A DNA stretch of 7,522 nt from Mariprofundus sp. (GCA_021772845.1 JAJFLF010000081.1:1-7522), one strand, 5' to 3'; counted from the first letter of the stretch, positions 1-5,827 are shown. Notes: generated by a model from the letters alone, not told the origin. A program made the numbers and translations.

Positions 1-294
1 ATGGGTGGTGATGAATTTGTCCTGTTGATGTCTGGTTGTAGCGAATCTAAAGCACATGATATTGCGCAGTCGGTGGTTGAAAATATTGCCGCCCAGCGTG
101 TCGGTGAGGCTAGCGCTGTAACGGTAAGTATCGGTGTGGCATGTTCATCATCTGATCAGGATATCTCAGTGAAGGCATTAATTGCTCAGGCCGATCAGGC
201 TATGTATGTGGCCAAGGCATTGGGTGGGAACCGTTTCGAAGTGGCAGAGTCTCTCGGAAGAACTGTCGCCAATGATGATGGAGAAGGCGCCTGA
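1..294 (+). CDS. GGDEF-domain diguanylate cyclase, C-terminal part (5' truncated by window edge)
   Basis: Diguanylate cyclases condense two GTP into the second messenger cyclic di-GMP. The visible 97 codons are only the second half of a GGDEF domain. The signature GGDEF active-site loop is at visible residues 2-6, followed by the VTVSIGVA strand (about 41-48) and the family-typical ADQAMYVAKALGGNRF helix and turn (about 64-79), then a short tail. The Met in front of GGDEF is almost certainly internal (family pattern R-x-GGDEF), so the gene starts before the window. The upstream part, including any sensor domain and the RxxD inhibitory site, cannot be seen. The loop is intact, so synthase activity is plausible. 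The stop TGA (292-294) directly abuts the GTG start of xerC, implying cotranscription and probably translational coupling. Confidence 0.93.
   Translation: MGGDEFVLLMSGCSESKAHDIAQSVVENIAAQRVGEASAVTVSIGVACSSSDQDISVKALIAQADQAMYVAKALGGNRFEVAESLGRTVANDDGEGA
280..287 (+). promoter_or_regulatory. Ribosome binding site of xerC
   Basis: GGAGAAGG lies inside the last codons of the upstream GGDEF gene. Its AAGG part ends 7 bases before the GTG at 295 and its GGAG part ends 11 bases before. This supports GTG 295 as the xerC start even though no gap separates it from the preceding stop codon. Confidence 0.6.
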
Positions 295-1191
295 GTGAGC
301 CTTCAAGAGGCTATTCGATCTTTTTTACATGAGCTGGCTGATGTGCGCTTGGCATCTGTGCATACCGTCGCCGCTTATCGACGCGATCTGTTGAAATTTA
401 TGGCCCACTGTGGGGCCGACAGAGATCTGGATCACATTACGCGCACGCAAGTACAGGATTGGTTGGTCGCCTGTCATGCTGAAGGTCTTGCGCCTTCAAC
501 GCTGGCAAGGCGTTTGTCAGCGCTATCCAGCTTTCTTGATGCTGCCGTTCAGTCAGGGCATTGCAAAACGAATGTCGCTGCCGGTATTCGTGCACCTAAA
601 CAGCCCAAGCGTTTGCCACGTACGCTGCCACCAGAGCAGACATCTGCGTTGATGCAAAATACAGATCGTCTGTCGGATAACCGGGACTTGGCGCTATTGG
701 CGGTCATGTATGGTTGTGGCCTACGCGTGTCTGAGGTGGTTGGCCTGAACATGCATGATATTAATTTGCATCAAAGCGAGTTGCGTGTGTTTGGTAAAGG
801 ACGCAAAGAACGCATCGTGCCGTTGCCTGAGGGGGCAGTAGGCTATTTGCAGACCTATTTGAACGAGCGGAGTGAACTCTTTTCTGCAGAGGATAGTGAA
901 CAGAATCAAGCTGTTTTTTTAAACAAATACCGTAGTCGACTTTCCATTCGCAGTGTTCAGCGCATGCTTAAGGAGCGTGCCTTGCAGACAGGTGCTGATG
1001 TGTTGGTGAGCCCGCATCGACTGCGCCATTCATTTGCTACGCATCTGTTGGCCGGCGGGGTTGATCTGCGTGCTATTCAGGAACTGCTTGGTCATGCATC
1101 ACTAGGGACTACGGAGCGATATACCCATCTTGATATTGCTAAACTCACCGAGGTGTATGATAAAACACATCCTCGCGCCAGAAAGAAATAG
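295..1191 (+). CDS. xerC: Tyrosine recombinase XerC
   Basis: XerC partners XerD to resolve chromosome dimers at the dif site during FtsK-driven segregation; it cleaves one strand through a covalent phosphotyrosine. The 298-residue length is normal for the family. An N-terminal SAM-like DNA-binding core domain spans about residues 1-95, and the catalytic domain runs from about 107. All six catalytic positions are visible: R144 (GCGLRVSE), K168 (GKGRKER), H241 and R244 (SPHRLRHSFATH), H267 (LLGHAS) and nucleophile Y276 (TTERYTHL). The C-terminal YDKTHPRARKK closely follows the XerC ending known from E. coli (YDAAHPRAKRGK), which separates it from XerD. The start is GTG, placed directly after the GGDEF gene's TGA, with a good Shine-Dalgarno. 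Downstream, secB appears to have its own promoter. An integron or phage integrase is unlikely: length, motifs and the C-terminus are those of the housekeeping enzyme. Confidence 0.95.
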   Translation: MSLQEAIRSFLHELADVRLASVHTVAAYRRDLLKFMAHCGADRDLDHITRTQVQDWLVACHAEGLAPSTLARRLSALSSFLDAAVQSGHCKTNVAAGIRAPKQPKRLPRTLPPEQTSALMQNTDRLSDNRDLALLAVMYGCGLRVSEVVGLNMHDINLHQSELRVFGKGRKERIVPLPEGAVGYLQTYLNERSELFSAEDSEQNQAVFLNKYRSRLSIRSVQRMLKERALQTGADVLVSPHRLRHSFATHLLAGGVDLRAIQELLGHASLGTTERYTHLDIAKLTEVYDKTHPRARKK

Positions 1192-1222
1192 TATTTCATT
1201 GTAAAACAGACTCATACTTTGA

Positions 1223-1251
1223 TTGACATGTTTCATCAGACACTCAATGAT
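1223..1251 (+). promoter_or_regulatory. Candidate sigma70 promoter for secB
   Basis: A perfect -35 hexamer TTGACA (1223-1228) is followed after 17 bases by AATGAT (1246-1251), which matches the -10 consensus at 4 of 6 positions. It sits in the 131-base gap between xerC and secB, about 70 bases before the secB start. A second AT-rich stretch (TATGAT, 1275-1280) lacks a matching -35. Predicted by eye only. Confidence 0.45.
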
Positions 1252-1322
1252 GGACTGATTAACTATATGGCTTATATGATTGCCGGATTGAGCCCAAAAA
1301 CTAATACCGAGGTACCATTACC

Positions 1323-1802
1323 ATGTCGAATGCTGCAGCTAGTGAAACAGAGACACCTGTTTTCAATATTCAGAAGTTATATGTCAAAGATATTTCATTT
1401 GAAAACCCAAACGCACCTGAAGTTTTCACAGTTCAGAATGCCGAACCTAATGTTGAATTGAATATCGGCCTGGAAAACAAACAACTCGATGCAGAGCACT
1501 GGGAAGTAACATTAAAGGTTTCAGTGATTATGCGTGATGATAAAAATGATAAGGTGCTGTTTGAGATCGAAGTTGAGCATGCCGGTTTGTTCTTTATAAA
1601 AAATATTCCTGAAGAGCATATGCTTAACCTGCTTGGTGTTGATTGTCCTACAATTCTGTTCCCATATACCCGTCAGATTATCAGTCAGCTAACCGTTGAT
1701 GGTGGTTTTATGTCGCTGATGCTTGAGCCTGTAAACTTTGCTGGTGCTTTTGAAGCGAACCGCGCGCAGCAGCAAGAGCAGCAGGAAAAAACGCTTAATT
1801 AA
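1323..1802 (+). CDS. secB: Protein-export chaperone SecB
   Basis: SecB is a cytosolic tetrameric chaperone that holds secretory precursors unfolded and hands them to SecA at the Sec translocon. The 159-residue product covers the whole family fold. Visible family blocks are FNIQKLYVKDISFENPN (14-30), the β-strand region through WEVTLKVSVI (60-69), the VEHAGLFFI strand (84-92), and the highly conserved CPTILFPYTRQIISQL (108-123) leading to DGGFMSLMLEPVNFAGAF (126-143). The tail is Gln/Glu rich, like the acidic SecA-binding tails of other SecB proteins. ATG 1323 is preceded by a clear GAGGT (1309-1313) at 9-base spacing. It follows xerC but has its own promoter candidate, and it ends in a strong terminator facing convergent rlmN. 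The presence of SecB points to a proteobacterium. Confidence 0.97.
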   Translation: MSNAAASETETPVFNIQKLYVKDISFENPNAPEVFTVQNAEPNVELNIGLENKQLDAEHWEVTLKVSVIMRDDKNDKVLFEIEVEHAGLFFIKNIPEEHMLNLLGVDCPTILFPYTRQIISQLTVDGGFMSLMLEPVNFAGAFEANRAQQQEQQEKTLN

Positions 1803-1836
1803 AAACCATTGTAGCGATTGCTATCGAACAGAAGAG

Positions 1837-1864
1837 AGGGTGCCTGAGGGTGCCCTTTTTTTTT
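1837..1864 (+). terminator. Intrinsic terminator of secB
   Basis: AGGGTGCC (1837-1844) pairs with GGTGCCCT (1849-1856) around a TGAG loop, giving an 8-bp stem that includes two G·U wobbles, followed directly by a run of nine T (1856-1864). The stem starts 35 bases after the secB stop. On the opposite strand the wobbles become C/A mismatches, so it should work only in the plus direction. No equally convincing terminator was found for rlmN in this convergent gap. Confidence 0.8.
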
Positions 1865-1953
1865 GAGTCGCACGGACACATAAATGCAGTAGATAGCAGA
1901 TTCAATGCTGCTTTGGGATGGCTGAGAAAAGCGTTGTGCGGTGCAGGGTCCCG

Positions 1954-3024
1954 TTATGAACGGAAAGGGGCGTTATTTTTTCTGACTTCTGTAATCAGTT
2001 GCCCACAGGCCGCTGAAATTTCACGGCCCTTTGATTTGCGTTCAATGGCAATCAGTTTTGCTTCAACCAATACAGCCTGGAATGCGCGTACAGCACTCTG
2101 ATCCGGACGTTTGAATGCTGATCCGGGATAAGGGTTAAAGGGCAGTAAATTGATAGTGCAGTTTAGCCCTTCCAGCAACTGACATAAGCGCTTGGCGTCT
2201 TCCACACTGTCATTGATGCCTGCCAGCATCACATATTCAATAAGTACACGTTTATGGCCACGTTCCTGAATGTATGCACGCACCGCCTGCATCAGCTTGG
2301 CAATCGGATACTTGCGATTGATCGGAATAATGCGATCACGTACTTCATCAGTGGTGGCATTTAGCGATATCGCCAGATTGCACGGTAGTTTATCTTCCAG
2401 CATGCGATAAATCGCTGGCACCATGCCGGATGTGGAGAGGGTGACCCGGTTGGGTGAAAAGGCCATGCCTTTGGGATCTGTGACAATCGTTAAAAAATGT
2501 TTCACGGCATCATAATTGTGTAGCGGTTCGCCCATGCCCATCAATACGATATTGCTTACTTTTTGACCGCTAATACGCTGGCCCGCCATGATCTCTGCAA
2601 CCATTTCAGCGGCACTGAGGTTGCGTGTTAAGCCTCCGGTGGCCGTCAGGCAGAAGGTGCATCCAACAGCACAGCCTACCTGTGTTGAAATGCATTGGGT
2701 TAAACGCTTTGCACCCTCAATCAGCACGGTCTCTACCGCTTTACCATCAGGCATCTGCAGTACCAGTTTACGTGTGCCATCGGCCGCTAACTGTTCAGCG
2801 GTGCAGGTGGGCTCAAACATTGAGACATGTTCGTTGAGATAGTGCTGTAGCCGGAGTGGAATTCTGGAAATATCTGAGATGTTCTGCGTATAGCGTCGGA
2901 AAACAGAAGCTACGATATGATCCGCATGCACCGTTTTGACATCTGCCATTCGGCAGAGTTCAACCAGATCACTGTGGCTCATGCCAATTAAAGGCGTTTT
3001 GCTGTGTGTTGACGTATTGCTCAT
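1954..3024 (-). CDS. rlmN: Dual-specificity 23S rRNA (A2503-C2)/tRNA (A37-C2) methyltransferase RlmN
   Basis: RlmN is a radical-SAM enzyme that methylates C2 of A2503 in 23S rRNA and of A37 in some tRNAs, tuning translation fidelity. Numbered from the ATG at 3024 (356 aa), the [4Fe-4S] motif CxxxCxxC is C118, C122, C125. C111 and C340 (in AACGQL) match the E. coli catalytic pair C118 and C355, the latter being the methyl carrier. Further family blocks are MGMGEPLHN (162-170, SAM binding), RVTLSTSG (193-200), IPINRKY (233-239) and LLPFNPYPG (293-301). The frame is open up to an ATG at 3063, but that codon lies inside the fdxA terminator hairpin, so translation most likely starts at ATG 3024 (MSNTSTHS) or ATG 2982. 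Neither has a clear Shine-Dalgarno. The resistance paralogue Cfr is unlikely given the RlmN-type blocks and housekeeping context. Confidence 0.93.
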   Translation of the reverse strand: MSNTSTHSKTPLIGMSHSDLVELCRMADVKTVHADHIVASVFRRYTQNISDISRIPLRLQHYLNEHVSMFEPTCTAEQLAADGTRKLVLQMPDGKAVETVLIEGAKRLTQCISTQVGCAVGCTFCLTATGGLTRNLSAAEMVAEIMAGQRISGQKVSNIVLMGMGEPLHNYDAVKHFLTIVTDPKGMAFSPNRVTLSTSGMVPAIYRMLEDKLPCNLAISLNATTDEVRDRIIPINRKYPIAKLMQAVRAYIQERGHKRVLIEYVMLAGINDSVEDAKRLCQLLEGLNCTINLLPFNPYPGSAFKRPDQSAVRAFQAVLVEAKLIAIERKSKGREISAACGQLITEVRKNNAPFRS

Positions 3025-3040
3025 GACGAAGGGAAAAGAA

Positions 3041-3074
3041 AAAGCGCATGTGCAGATATCCACACATGCGCTTT
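3041..3074 (-). terminator. Intrinsic terminator of fdxA, between fdxA and rlmN
   Basis: A perfect 12-bp inverted repeat, AAAGCGCATGTG and CACATGCGCTTT, encloses a 10-base loop (3053-3062). Read on the minus strand the stem ends in a T-rich run (TTTTTCTTTT), the form of a Rho-independent terminator for fdxA, whose stop lies 29 bases upstream. On the plus strand only three T follow, so it is directional. The last stem base is 16 bases from the preferred rlmN ATG, and no promoter was recognised in between, so partial readthrough or attenuation may set rlmN expression. Confidence 0.82.
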
Positions 3075-3103
3075 CAAGAGACTAATCCGGTTGATCGTGG
3101 GAA

Positions 3104-3448
3104 TCAGAGGCCGTATTTCGCTTTGTTTTGTGCAACTTCTTCAGCAGATGGTGGTGTATGATCATGTACTTCGGCCAGATCAAATTTTTCACGGTCGCTA
3201 TCGCAGAGTTCATTCAATACGATGTCTGATTCGAATACTTCAGGTACATCTTCTTCCGGATAGATCGCTTCCCAAGGGCATTCAGGTTCGCAAACAGCAC
3301 AGTCAATGCACTCTTCTGGAGAGATATAGAGCATATTTGGTGTTTCATCGTTTTTCTCTTTTGGTTCATAGAAACAGTCTACCGGACATACAGCAACACA
3401 AGCGCTATCAACGCAGTCTTTACATAATTGGGTAACAACAAAAGCCAT
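3104..3448 (-). CDS. fdxA: FdxA-type dicluster (7Fe/8Fe) ferredoxin
   Basis: A small soluble electron carrier with two iron-sulfur clusters. In 114 residues the cysteine pattern is C9, C12, C17, C21-Pro, C25, then C47, C50, C53, C57-Pro. It aligns with Azotobacter ferredoxin I, where the C-x7-C spacing of the first motif (here C9 and C17) plus the last cysteine bind a [3Fe-4S] cluster and the others a [4Fe-4S] cluster. A 7Fe protein is therefore likely, although C12 leaves 8Fe possible. The start MAFVVT and the block CPVDCFYE are family hallmarks. Between the two motifs there are about seven extra, charged residues (around 28-37) compared with ferredoxin I, and C82 is an additional cysteine. 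The C-terminal extension is acidic. ATG 3448 has an AGAGGA ribosome site (3456-3461). The gene ends in a strong hairpin before rlmN; the redox partner is unknown. Confidence 0.93.
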   Translation of the reverse strand: MAFVVTQLCKDCVDSACVAVCPVDCFYEPKEKNDETPNMLYISPEECIDCAVCEPECPWEAIYPEEDVPEVFESDIVLNELCDSDREKFDLAEVHDHTPPSAEEVAQNKAKYGL

Positions 3449-3471
3449 GAGTGATTCCTCTACTTCATTAA

Positions 3472-3500
3472 ATAATTAAAATCGGCGTGCAAGCTAGCAA
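3472..3500 (-). promoter_or_regulatory. Candidate promoter for fdxA
   Basis: Read on the minus strand, TTGCTA (3500-3495) and AATTAT (3477-3472) are 17 bases apart and each matches its consensus hexamer at 4 of 6 positions. Initiation a few bases on would leave a leader of about 20 bases carrying the AGAGGA ribosome site. Moderate match; several AT-rich alternatives exist nearby. Confidence 0.35.
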
Positions 3501-3629
3501 GCAGGCACTGTGATTACCACTGTAGGTAGATATTGTGAAAAAAGGCGCTAACAGCGAATGAGACTTGTTGTCAGAATCTTGATGAGATTAATCGACATGT
3601 TTTTCAATATAATGAAAATAGTGTGTTTT

Positions 3630-3647
3630 ATCATCAATGTTGATGAT
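3630..3647. repeat. Short inverted repeat (ATCATCAA-TG-TTGATGAT)
   Basis: Two 8-base arms with a two-base centre form a near-perfect 18-bp dyad. Neither side has an adjacent T run, so it is not a standard terminator. The compact symmetric shape would suit a dimeric DNA-binding protein, but there is no evidence of one. Confidence 0.4.
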
Positions 3648-3737
3648 CGGGATATTTTCCTATCTCTATAGCTTTCTGTTTATATAGATGGAAGTAATTT
3701 AGTGATGAGTATTGTGCATTCAGCAGGGGAGGCTTCA

Positions 3738-3767
3738 ACCTGACTTCTTTTGCCTCTACAGTCAGGT
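3738..3767. repeat. Inverted repeat downstream of the DUF3047 gene
   Basis: ACCTGACT (3738-3745) and AGTCAGGT (3760-3767) are exact inverted copies around a 14-base spacer. It begins 27 bases past the DUF3047 stop, where a 3'-end hairpin would be expected, but no T tract follows on the minus strand. It may be a transcript-stabilising or Rho-associated 3' hairpin; this is inference. Confidence 0.4.
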
Positions 3768-3793
3768 CGTTTAGCTGTGTTTTTACAAGTAAA

Positions 3794-4531
3794 TCAGTCG
3801 TTTTGATGCGGGGTAAAAAAGATGTCGCCGTAATAGGTAGTGGCTTTTTGCCCCGAATCATCACTGTCGGTCATGATCGCGACCGCATCGATATAACGGA
3901 CATCTTTACCTCTTAATATGCGCAGGTCTTCACGCACATTTCGCCTGTAGCTTTGCCACTTGCCAACGGCTGAATTTCCTGATTCTACAGCGAACATGAT
4001 GGCGTTTGATGTATAAGGGTTAGGCCAGCTCTCGTCTCTCCGGTGTGAAGAAGACCAGACATAATTTAGTGCGTGGCTGTTCCAGAAGAGGATGCCGCCA
4101 TCAATCACGATATAGAGGCGTGCTACGAAATCATCTCCACTCTTCTCCTTTTCATTAAGGCCAGAAAAGAGCTGTTCTGTTTTCCACGACCAGTGAATCC
4201 AGGGTGTTTTTTCGAGATCGATTCGTATTTTCCGATAAAGCCCCGACGCTGAATTGTAGCTACTGGCTTTGAGTGCACTCAGAGGCTCCTGGGATAGGCT
4301 GTCTGTAACCAGTGTGTAAATGGTTTCACCGACAAAGGATTCTATTTCCCACCCTTCAACTGTTCCGTCAGAAAATTGGCCGATTCGTAAGCTCGGTTCT
4401 TCAGGGGATGATGCATCTGAAGCGGTACTATTTTGAGGAGACAATATGAGCACTGCTGCAAGCATCACTATTGATATGAAACAATACATGGGGTGCAGGG
4501 GTTGTTGGGCCTGCAAGGGGAGGGCTTTCAT
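3794..4531 (-). CDS. Secreted DUF3047-family protein of unknown function
   Basis: From ATG 4531 the product has 245 residues. The N-terminus looks like a signal peptide: K2 in the n-region, hydrophobic FISIVMLAAVLIL (18-30), then SPQNSTAS with possible cleavage near residue 37, so a periplasmic protein is likely. The mature part matches my recollection of DUF3047: IHWSWK (112-117), GDDFVARLYIVI (132-143), YVW (157-159), SGNSAVGKWQSYRRNV (184-199) and AIMTDSDDSGQKA (218-230) leading to YYGDIFF. The aromatic, β-rich pattern suggests a jelly-roll-like, perhaps ligand-binding fold, but no activity can be assigned. The start is uncertain: the frame extends to ATG 4621 through RlmJ-like codons, and ATG 4489 is a shorter option lacking a basic n-region. 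None of these starts has a convincing Shine-Dalgarno. It stands alone, divergent from xerD. Confidence 0.75.
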   Translation of the reverse strand: MKALPLQAQQPLHPMYCFISIVMLAAVLILSPQNSTASDASSPEEPSLRIGQFSDGTVEGWEIESFVGETIYTLVTDSLSQEPLSALKASSYNSASGLYRKIRIDLEKTPWIHWSWKTEQLFSGLNEKEKSGDDFVARLYIVIDGGILFWNSHALNYVWSSSHRRDESWPNPYTSNAIMFAVESGNSAVGKWQSYRRNVREDLRILRGKDVRYIDAVAIMTDSDDSGQKATTYYGDIFFTPHQND

Positions 4532-4621
4532 CTGCACTCTATCAACCCGGTCGCCGAGGATCATATGTTTGAATAGGTCGGTGTGGTTGGCCGCATGGCA
4601 GCTGTGCTGATCAATGAGCAT
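4532..4621 (-). pseudogene. rlmJ 5'-end remnant, in frame with the DUF3047 gene
   Basis: Reading from ATG 4621, the first 22 codons match the start of RlmJ, the SAM-dependent 23S rRNA m6A2030 methyltransferase. HSCHAANHTDLFKHMIL compares with HSFHAGNHADVLKH in E. coli RlmJ, including the leading ML, so both the Met and the H-S-x-H-A-x-N-H-x-D-x-x-K-H spacing coincide. After about codon 22 the similarity fades, and the rest of RlmJ (the K-x-K-P-F/Y, DTHAGAG and catalytic blocks) is absent in all three minus-strand frames nearby. The frame stays open into the DUF3047 signal peptide. Most simply, this is the severed beginning of an rlmJ gene left by a deletion or rearrangement; a translated fusion is possible but would bury the signal peptide. 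The 3' border of the homology is uncertain, between about 4555 and 4515. Confidence 0.6.
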
Positions 4622-4728
4622 TCCTGCATACTGAGTGGGTGACCGGGCCTTGGGAAGGTGAAATCAGGGACCGTGTATTCATTCTCTTGTGTCACCTATT
4701 GATTCATTGGTTGGTTTGTCATCATGGG

Positions 4729-4758
4729 TTGTTCAAGTGAATTAAAGGTACGTACAAT
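4729..4758 (+). promoter_or_regulatory. Candidate promoter for xerD
   Basis: TTGTTC (4729-4734) is followed after 18 bases by TACAAT (4753-4758), a 5-of-6 match to the -10 consensus. The -35 is weak (3 of 6). Transcription would begin around 4765, leaving a leader of about 35 bases. It lies in the 179-base divergent gap; no convincing promoter was seen for the opposite gene. Confidence 0.4.
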
Positions 4759-4800
4759 ATAAGTTATGGATGTGCCTCTTCTTCTATATGATTCACCATC

Positions 4801-5697
4801 ATGAGCATTGACCAACCCAATGAAGAGACCATTACCGGGCTGTTGCAACGTCTGGCTATGTTGCGTGGCTGGTCACCCAAAACAACTGAATCATACCGTT
4901 CTGACTTGTTGCACGCGGATGCGTTTTTTCGAACGAAGAGATCTGATTTGATGCTGATCGAGCAGTCAGAAGTGCTGGGTTACTTGGCATCGTTGCGACA
5001 AGAAGGTTTGAAAGAGAGTACGATTCAACGTCGCCGCAGTGCGCTTTCCACCTGGTTTAGTTATCTACAGGATCAGGGCATACGTGATGATCATCCGGCC
5101 CGGAATCTGCCAAAAATTCGCAAGAGTAGATCGCTGCCCAAACTGCTGAGTGAGCAGCATGTTGAAGCGCTGCTGGCAGCCCCAGATACAACTACCCCGA
5201 CAGGTGTGCGCGACCGTTGCATGCTGGAAATATTGTATGCCACAGGCTTGAGGGTGAGTGAGCTGGTCAGTTTGAGTCTGGCCAATATCGATATGGCCGG
5301 TGGTCTTGTACGTGTGATTGGCAAAGGGGATAAAGAGCGTCTGGTTCCTTTTGGTGAAGAGGCCGAACGCTGGTTGCAGGAGTGGTTGATGTTGCGGCCA
5401 ATGAAACCTGGCTGCTCTTTTCTGTTTGCCGGGCGTGGTGGCAAGGCGATGACACGGCAAAACTTCTGGCTGCGCATCAAGCAGTATGCCGCTCAGGCCG
5501 GTGTGTTTCCGCTGCCGTCACCGCATACGTTAAGACACGCTTTTGCAACGCATCTACTCAATCACGGGGCAGATTTACGGGCTGTACAGATGTTGCTTGG
5601 GCACAGTAATATCACCACGACTGAAATTTATACCCATGTTGCGAAAGCGCGATTGCATGAGCTGGTGAATCAATCGCACCCCTTAGGTCGTGGCTAG
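4801..5697 (+). CDS. xerD: Tyrosine recombinase XerD
   Basis: XerD is the partner of XerC at dif; FtsK activates it to make the first strand exchange in chromosome-dimer resolution. At 298 residues it is full length, with the N-terminal core-binding domain in about 1-105 and the catalytic domain after it. Catalytic residues are R151 (ATGLRVSE), K175 (GKGDKER), H242 and R245 (SPHTLRHAFATH), H268 (LLGHSN) and nucleophile Y277 (TTEIYTHV). The block HAFATHLLNHGADLRAVQMLL is nearly identical to E. coli XerD, and the SHPLGRG end matches its HHPRA-type ending, so it is XerD rather than a second XerC. ATG 4801 puts the N-terminal helix where the family has it, yet the preceding 30 bases are pyrimidine rich with no Shine-Dalgarno. 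It stands between the divergent DUF3047 gene and gltA, 130 bases upstream of the latter. Confidence 0.95.
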   Translation: MSIDQPNEETITGLLQRLAMLRGWSPKTTESYRSDLLHADAFFRTKRSDLMLIEQSEVLGYLASLRQEGLKESTIQRRRSALSTWFSYLQDQGIRDDHPARNLPKIRKSRSLPKLLSEQHVEALLAAPDTTTPTGVRDRCMLEILYATGLRVSELVSLSLANIDMAGGLVRVIGKGDKERLVPFGEEAERWLQEWLMLRPMKPGCSFLFAGRGGKAMTRQNFWLRIKQYAAQAGVFPLPSPHTLRHAFATHLLNHGADLRAVQMLLGHSNITTTEIYTHVAKARLHELVNQSHPLGRG

Positions 5698-5718
5698 AGA
5701 TGCTTTCGCGATAATGGG

Positions 5719-5745
5719 AGAAGCATTTTCCATATGCTTTTGTTA
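5719..5745 (+). terminator. Weak terminator-like hairpin after xerD
   Basis: AAGCAT (5721-5726) pairs with ATGCTT (5734-5739) around a 7-base loop; an outer wobble and an A-T pair may extend the stem to 8 bp, and TTGTT follows. The stem is AT-rich and the T run broken, so termination would be inefficient and xerD may read through into gltA. Confidence 0.25.
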
Positions 5746-5827
5746 GTTTTCACGCTTCTTCAATACCAATGAATACTTTTTATCCGTTTCTGCCGAACAG
5801 GCTGTACGGATCAGTGGAGTAAAGCAC

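Larger units (their letters stand above)
3449..3793. other. 345-base intergenic region between the DUF3047 gene and fdxA
   Basis: No protein with recognisable family features, tRNA or rRNA is seen here. The fdxA end carries its ribosome site and promoter candidate. The middle is AT-rich, and two inverted repeats (3630-3647 and 3738-3767) lie toward the DUF3047 end. A 76-codon minus-strand open frame (3634-3864) crosses into the DUF3047 gene but resembles nothing known and has no support. A small RNA cannot be excluded from sequence alone. Confidence 0.5.

Noticed and set aside
295..1191. Tyrosine recombinase as a sign of an integrated phage or genomic island
   Set aside because: Length, motifs and C-terminal ends of both recombinases fit housekeeping XerC and XerD; no attachment-site repeats, tRNA target or phage genes are present.
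1219..1461. 80-codon plus-strand open frame over the start of secB
   Set aside because: It overlaps secB in another frame and lacks family features; secB has the ribosome site and full conservation.
1865..1953. Terminator for rlmN in the convergent gap
   Set aside because: Only short, mismatched stems without T runs were found on the minus strand; the strong hairpin at 1837-1864 is directional for secB.
1954..3024. Cfr-type antibiotic-resistance methyltransferase
   Set aside because: The conserved blocks follow RlmN, and the neighbours are housekeeping genes with no sign of mobility.
3025..3063. Extension of rlmN to the ATG at 3063 (369 residues)
   Set aside because: The extra 13 codons lie largely within the fdxA terminator hairpin and its T tract, have no ribosome site, and show no RlmN similarity.
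3634..3864. 76-codon minus-strand open frame
   Set aside because: It overlaps the DUF3047 gene end, shows no recognisable motif or ribosome site, and looks like a chance frame in AT-rich DNA.
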